NCBI GenBank assembly: GCA_026393075.1
Contig: JAPLAW010000015.1
Coordinates: 62,001-126,000, forward strand
DNA from: Actinomycetota bacterium
GTDB taxonomy: Bacteria; Actinomycetota; Actinomycetes; Nanopelagicales; Nanopelagicaceae
Direction of reading: 5' to 3'
DNA: 64,000 nt
Shown here: positions 60,066 to 64,000 of the stretch, piece by piece
Numbering within the stretch: position 1 is the first letter of the stretch
Layout: the number at the start of each line of letters is the position of its first letter
The notes under the pieces: model-generated
Told to the model about the DNA's origin: nothing
The model's input: the letters and a program-made list of their open reading frames with translations, nothing else
Database searches by the model: none
Translations under genes and position numbers: made by a program

Positions 60066-60557
60066 TTATTCTCCCGCTGGATCTGTTACTGCGACGCTGG
60101 CTGGACGCAAAATACGATCTTTGAATTTATACCCAGACTGCAAAATTTTGCTAGCCGTAGGCACTAAGACATCTGCTGAAGTTTCATGCATAAGTGCATC
60201 ATGAATCTGTGGGTCAAATTCAGTTCCAGCTTCACCGAACTTTTCTAGCCCAATTCGTGAAGTTATTGAAGCCAATTGATCAGCAATTGCCTTAAATCCA
60301 CCGGTTAACTCTTCATGCTCAGCTGCTTTATCAAGCCCGTCTAATAGGGGTAATAGCTCATTAAGCACTGAAGCAATTGCGATTTCGGAAGCAACTGCGC
60401 GATCTCGCTCGACTCGCTTACGGTAATTGGCATATTCAGCTTGCAGGCGTTGTAAGTCAGCAGTCATCACAGTAAGCGGGTCAATTTCTTGACCCGCCTC
60501 TGGATGTTCAAAACCAACTTCTTCTTGTAACGGAGGCATTTCGCTCTCTGTTGTCAT
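60066..60557 (-). CDS. grpE: Nucleotide exchange factor GrpE
   Basis: LQAEYANYRKRVERDRAVASEIAIASVLNELLPLLDGLDKA. Confidence 0.95.
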   Translation of the reverse strand: MTTESEMPPLQEEVGFEHPEAGQEIDPLTVMTADLQRLQAEYANYRKRVERDRAVASEIAIASVLNELLPLLDGLDKAAEHEELTGGFKAIADQLASITSRIGLEKFGEAGTEFDPQIHDALMHETSADVLVPTASKILQSGYKFKDRILRPASVAVTDPAGE

Positions 60558-60595
60558 TTAGTTACACCAATTCCAATGCTCGACACTTTTGTGTC

Positions 60596-62413
60596 TCACT
60601 CAACAATCTCAGCATCTTCAACGCCATCTTCATTCGGTGTTGAATCACCTTGTGTTGCAGCTGTTGCTGCATAAAGGGCGGCGCCTAGTGATTGGCTGAC
60701 GGTTGCAACTTTTTCAGTTGCCGCCTTAATTGCCGCGAGATCATTGCCTTCGAGAGCGGTCTTAAGAGCGGCAAGTTCAGTTTCGGTTTCAGCTTTCTTC
60801 TCGGCAGCTTCGCCTTCGGTGAACTTATCTTCGTTATCTTTTAAGAACTTCTCGGTCTGGTAAAGAAGTGAATCTCCGTTGTTACGGATCTCTGCTTCTT
60901 CTTTGCGCTTACGATCTTCTTCGGCGTGTGATTCCGCATCCTTCATCATGCGATCAATCTCTTCTTTAGAAAGAGATGAGCCACCAGTGATCGTCATCTT
61001 CTGCTCTTTACCGGTACCAAGATCTTTAGCTGAAACGTGCACGATGCCGTTAGCATCAATGTCGAAAGCAACTTCAATCTGTGGGACTCCGCGTGGTGCA
61101 GGTGGTAGGCCAGTTAGTTCAAACATGCCGAGCTTCTTGTTGTAAGCCGCCATCTCGCGCTCACCTTGGAATACCTGAATCTGTACCGCTGGTTGATTGT
61201 CATCAGCTGTTGTAAAGATTTCGCTGCGCTTAGTTGGGATAGTTGTATTGCGCTCGATTAACTTAGTCATAACGCCACCCTTAGTTTCGATACCAAGAGA
61301 TAGTGGTGTCACATCGAGAAGCAGAACATCCTTAACTTCACCTTTTAAAACACCGGCTTGAAGCGCAGCTCCTACAGCTACAACTTCATCAGGGTTTACG
61401 CCCTTATTTGGCTCTTTCCCGCCGGTAAGTTCGCGAACTAAATCAACAACTGCTGGCATACGAGTTGAACCACCAACTAGAACTACGTGATCGATATTAG
61501 CAATTGGAATTCCAGCATCTTTTAGAACGGCTTGGAATGGCTTCTTGCAACGATCAAGTAGATCTGCAGTTAGTGATTGGAATTGCGCGCGAGAAATAGT
61601 TTCATCTAAGAACAATGGATTCTTCTCGGCGTCAACTGTTATGTATGGCAAGTTGATAGACGCTTGCTGCGATGATGATAGTTCGATCTTTGCTTTTTCA
61701 GCAGCTTCACGAACGCGTTGCATCGCCATTTTATCTTTTGCTAAATCAATTCCTGATTGAGCCGCAAATGTTTTAACCAGGTGTTGCACAAGTGCGTCAT
61801 CCCAGTCATCGCCACCGAGATTGTTATCGCCATTAGTTGCTTTCACTTCAACAACGCCATCACCGATTTCAAGTAGTGAAACGTCGAAAGTTCCGCCACC
61901 TAAGTCGAAAACTAGAATTGTTTGTTCTTGATCACCTTTATCAAGACCGTATGCAAGTGCTGCAGAAGTTGGCTCGTTAATAATGCGAAGAACATTTAAA
62001 CCAGCAATTTCGCCAGCTTCTTTAGTTGCTTGACGTTGTGCATCGTTGAAGTAAGCCGGCACGGTAATAACCGCATCAGTTACAGTTTCGCCAAGATATG
62101 CCTCGGCATCACGTTTTAGCTTCTGCAATACACGTGCTGAAATTTCTTGTGCGGTGTATTTCTTGCCATCAATATCAATTGTCCAATTAGTACCCATATG
62201 ACGCTTTACTGAACGAATTGTGCGATCAACATTTGTTACTGATTGACGCTTCGCAACTTCACCGACTAGTACTTCGCCATTCTTAGCAAAAGCCACAATC
62301 GATGGAGTAGTGCGTGCACCTTCGGCATTAGCGATAACCGCTGGCTCGCCGCCCTCGAGAACGGAAACACAGCTGTTAGTGGTTCCAAGGTCGATTCCTA
62401 CTGCTCTGGCCAT
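60596..62413 (-). CDS. dnaK: Chaperone DnaK
   Basis: [24 protein letters not shown] and [21 protein letters not shown]. Confidence 0.98.
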   Translation of the reverse strand: MARAVGIDLGTTNSCVSVLEGGEPAVIANAEGARTTPSIVAFAKNGEVLVGEVAKRQSVTNVDRTIRSVKRHMGTNWTIDIDGKKYTAQEISARVLQKLKRDAEAYLGETVTDAVITVPAYFNDAQRQATKEAGEIAGLNVLRIINEPTSAALAYGLDKGDQEQTILVFDLGGGTFDVSLLEIGDGVVEVKATNGDNNLGGDDWDDALVQHLVKTFAAQSGIDLAKDKMAMQRVREAAEKAKIELSSSQQASINLPYITVDAEKNPLFLDETISRAQFQSLTADLLDRCKKPFQAVLKDAGIPIANIDHVVLVGGSTRMPAVVDLVRELTGGKEPNKGVNPDEVVAVGAALQAGVLKGEVKDVLLLDVTPLSLGIETKGGVMTKLIERNTTIPTKRSEIFTTADDNQPAVQIQVFQGEREMAAYNKKLGMFELTGLPPAPRGVPQIEVAFDIDANGIVHVSAKDLGTGKEQKMTITGGSSLSKEEIDRMMKDAESHAEEDRKRKEEAEIRNNGDSLLYQTEKFLKDNEDKFTEGEAAEKKAETETELAALKTALEGNDLAAIKAATEKVATVSQSLGAALYAATAATQGDSTPNEDGVEDAEIVE

Positions 62414-62452
62414 TTTTATTGCTCCTATTTCTTCTTATCTATTCCCGCTTGT

Positions 62453-62474
62453 TTGGAGCCTTTCGCGGCTCCAA
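62453..62474 (-). promoter_or_regulatory. Perfect 8-bp stem-loop in the dnaK 5' UTR
   Basis: TTGGAGCC-tttcgc-GGCTCCAA, about 40 nt upstream of the dnaK ATG. Confidence 0.55.
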
Positions 62475-62515
62475 GTCTGTTAATTGGGCTCCGCTTATCA
62501 GCGGGGCATGAGTCG

Positions 62516-62521
62516 ATTATA
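62516..62521 (-). promoter_or_regulatory. -10 element (TATAAT) of the dnaK promoter
   Basis: Minus strand ...ACTCAAGtatttgtgTATAATcgactc; next to the HAIR site. Confidence 0.65.
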
Positions 62522-62529
62522 CACAAATA

Positions 62530-62550
62530 CTTGAGTCGAGGCGACTCAGG
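62530..62550. promoter_or_regulatory. HAIR operator (HspR target) upstream of dnaK
   Basis: CTTGAGT-CGAGGCG-ACTCAGG against consensus CTTGAGT-N7-ACTCAAG: one mismatch; the operon encodes HspR. Confidence 0.9.
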
Positions 62551-62619
62551 TTTTCATAGGGCGTAACCCACAGCCCGAGAGACTTATTCCCGCGCAATTT
62601 TCCCTTTACCCTGAGCCAC

Positions 62620-64000
62620 ATGACCCTAACGCTCGCCTTAATGATCGGTGCCTATGGCATCACGGTTGTTGCTTTAACCCTGCTGACAATTCGGGTTCGC
62701 CAACTAATAGGTATTTATAAAAAAGGTGCAGCTGACCCAACCCGTAGCGGTAATCGTGGTGCGCGACTTAAGAACACACTGAAAGAAACTCTTGGCCACA
62801 CCAAGATGCTTAATTTCACCGCAACTGGAATTGCGCACTGGTTTGTCATGATTGGTTTTGGAGCGCTTTTCGGAACGTTGGTTCAGGCTTATTTCTTAAT
62901 CATTAATCCACGTTGGGAACTTCCGGTAATTGGTCACCTGTGGCCATATGAATATTTTGTTGAGCTAATTACTTGGTTGACCGGAATAAGCATCGTGACG
63001 CTAATTGGTATCCGCCAAGTCACACGCTTCTTTCATAAAAGTCGCACCTCTCGTTTCTTAGGTTCAGGGAATTGGAAGGCTTATTACGTCGAAGCAACAA
63101 TTCTGGCAATCGTTTTCTGTGTGATTGCATTACGTGGTCTTGAAGGTGCACTCTCTGAAGAAACAGCTCGCAATAAGCACTACATCACCACTTGGTGGAT
63201 TGCAGCGATGTTCAAGGAATTATCACTTGGGCAAATTATAACTTCGATTCAAGTAATCGCCGCAATTAAGATTTTTGTATCAATGCTGTGGTTTGTAGTT
63301 ATCGCAACAAACTTTACGATGGGTATTGCATGGCACCGATTCTTGGCTCCATTTAATATTTTCTACAAGCGAAACGCAGATGGTAAGAATTCACTTGGCC
63401 CGTTGCCTGAAATGTTGTCACACGGTAAGCCAGTTAACTTTGAAGATCCAGCTGAAGATGATGTCTTTGGACTCGGCAATCGTGGCGACATTTCTTGGAA
63501 AGGTCTGCTCGACATGACTTCATGTACCGAGTGCGGACGTTGCCAGTCGCAATGCCCTGCTTGGCACACTGATAAACCGCTATCGCCGAAGCTTTTGATT
63601 ATGGCTATGCGCGATCACGCCATGTCTAAAGTGGTTGAAAATGAAGTATTAGTTGGTGAAAACGCGCCGATTTCTCTTGATGTTCTTTGGTCTTGTACTA
63701 CCTGTGGTGCTTGTGTAAATGAATGTCCAGTAGATATTGAACACGTTGATCACATTGTAAATATGCGTCGCTTCCAAGTTTTAGTTGAATCTGAATTTCC
63801 AACTGAACTTGGCGGAACTTTCCGTAATCTAGAAAAAGCTGGTAACCCATGGGGTGCTAATCGCAATGATCGCGAAGCGTGGATTGCTGAATGTGATTTC
63901 CCAATTAAAGTTGTTGAAGGTGTCTTGCCTGATGATGTGGAATATTTATTCTGGGTTGGTTGTGCTGGTGCTTACGAAGAGCGCGCTAAGAAAACAACGA
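62620..64000 (+). CDS. Heterodisulfide-reductase-related Fe-S oxidoreductase with N-terminal membrane domain (3' partial)
   Basis: MTLTLALMIGAYGITVVALTLLTIRV...; ferredoxin motifs CTECGRCQSQCPAWHTDKPLSPK and CTTCGACVNECPVDIEH; runs off the window. Confidence 0.85.
   Translation, partial: MTLTLALMIGAYGITVVALTLLTIRVRQLIGIYKKGAADPTRSGNRGARLKNTLKETLGHTKMLNFTATGIAHWFVMIGFGALFGTLVQAYFLIINPRWELPVIGHLWPYEYFVELITWLTGISIVTLIGIRQVTRFFHKSRTSRFLGSGNWKAYYVEATILAIVFCVIALRGLEGALSEETARNKHYITTWWIAAMFKELSLGQIITSIQVIAAIKIFVSMLWFVVIATNFTMGIAWHRFLAPFNIFYKRNADGKNSLGPLPEMLSHGKPVNFEDPAEDDVFGLGNRGDISWKGLLDMTSCTECGRCQSQCPAWHTDKPLSPKLLIMAMRDHAMSKVVENEVLVGENAPISLDVLWSCTTCGACVNECPVDIEHVDHIVNMRRFQVLVESEFPTELGGTFRNLEKAGNPWGANRNDREAWIAECDFPIKVVEGVLPDDVEYLFWVGCAGAYEERAKKTT

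Overview
This window reads as a gene-dense, fairly low-GC actinobacterial chromosome segment. Gene content and order resemble streamlined freshwater Actinobacteria (acI/Nanopelagicales-like); that placement is inference from protein style and synteny, not a search. I saw no IS elements, phage genes, CRISPR arrays or rRNA. There is one tRNA (Thr-TGT). Most of the window is core metabolism and housekeeping: citA, pdxH, serC, groL, ppx/ppk1, rlmB, cysS, ispDF, carD, regX3/senX3, phoU, gpmA, mshA, a thioredoxin/DUF4395/sulfurtransferase/DUF1416 cluster, a glnR-like regulator, a sugar cluster, an ApbE/FMN-bind/ferric-reductase cluster, holB, an MFS-tmk fusion, topA, hppA, pyrE, a DUF1800/DUF1501 pair, dnaK-grpE-dnaJ-hspR and an Fe-S reductase. 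The best findings are not in the ORF track: (1) an unlisted 27-aa ORF (MSFALDSFFTKRRVLDYGRLAVSLCSN) that looks like an actinobacterial cysteine-responsive leader peptide, with a stem-loop over its stop codon, upstream of the DUF4395/sulfurtransferase genes; (2) tandem unlisted 24-aa and 45-aa membrane mini-proteins, both starting MELL, next to ygfZ; (3) a 26-aa membrane ORF after an MFS gene; (4) an MFS gene broken by an internal deletion and frameshift; (5) CIRCE and HAIR heat-shock operators, with possible RNA structure in the dnaK 5' UTR; (6) convergent genes that repeatedly share a TTAA stop palindrome.
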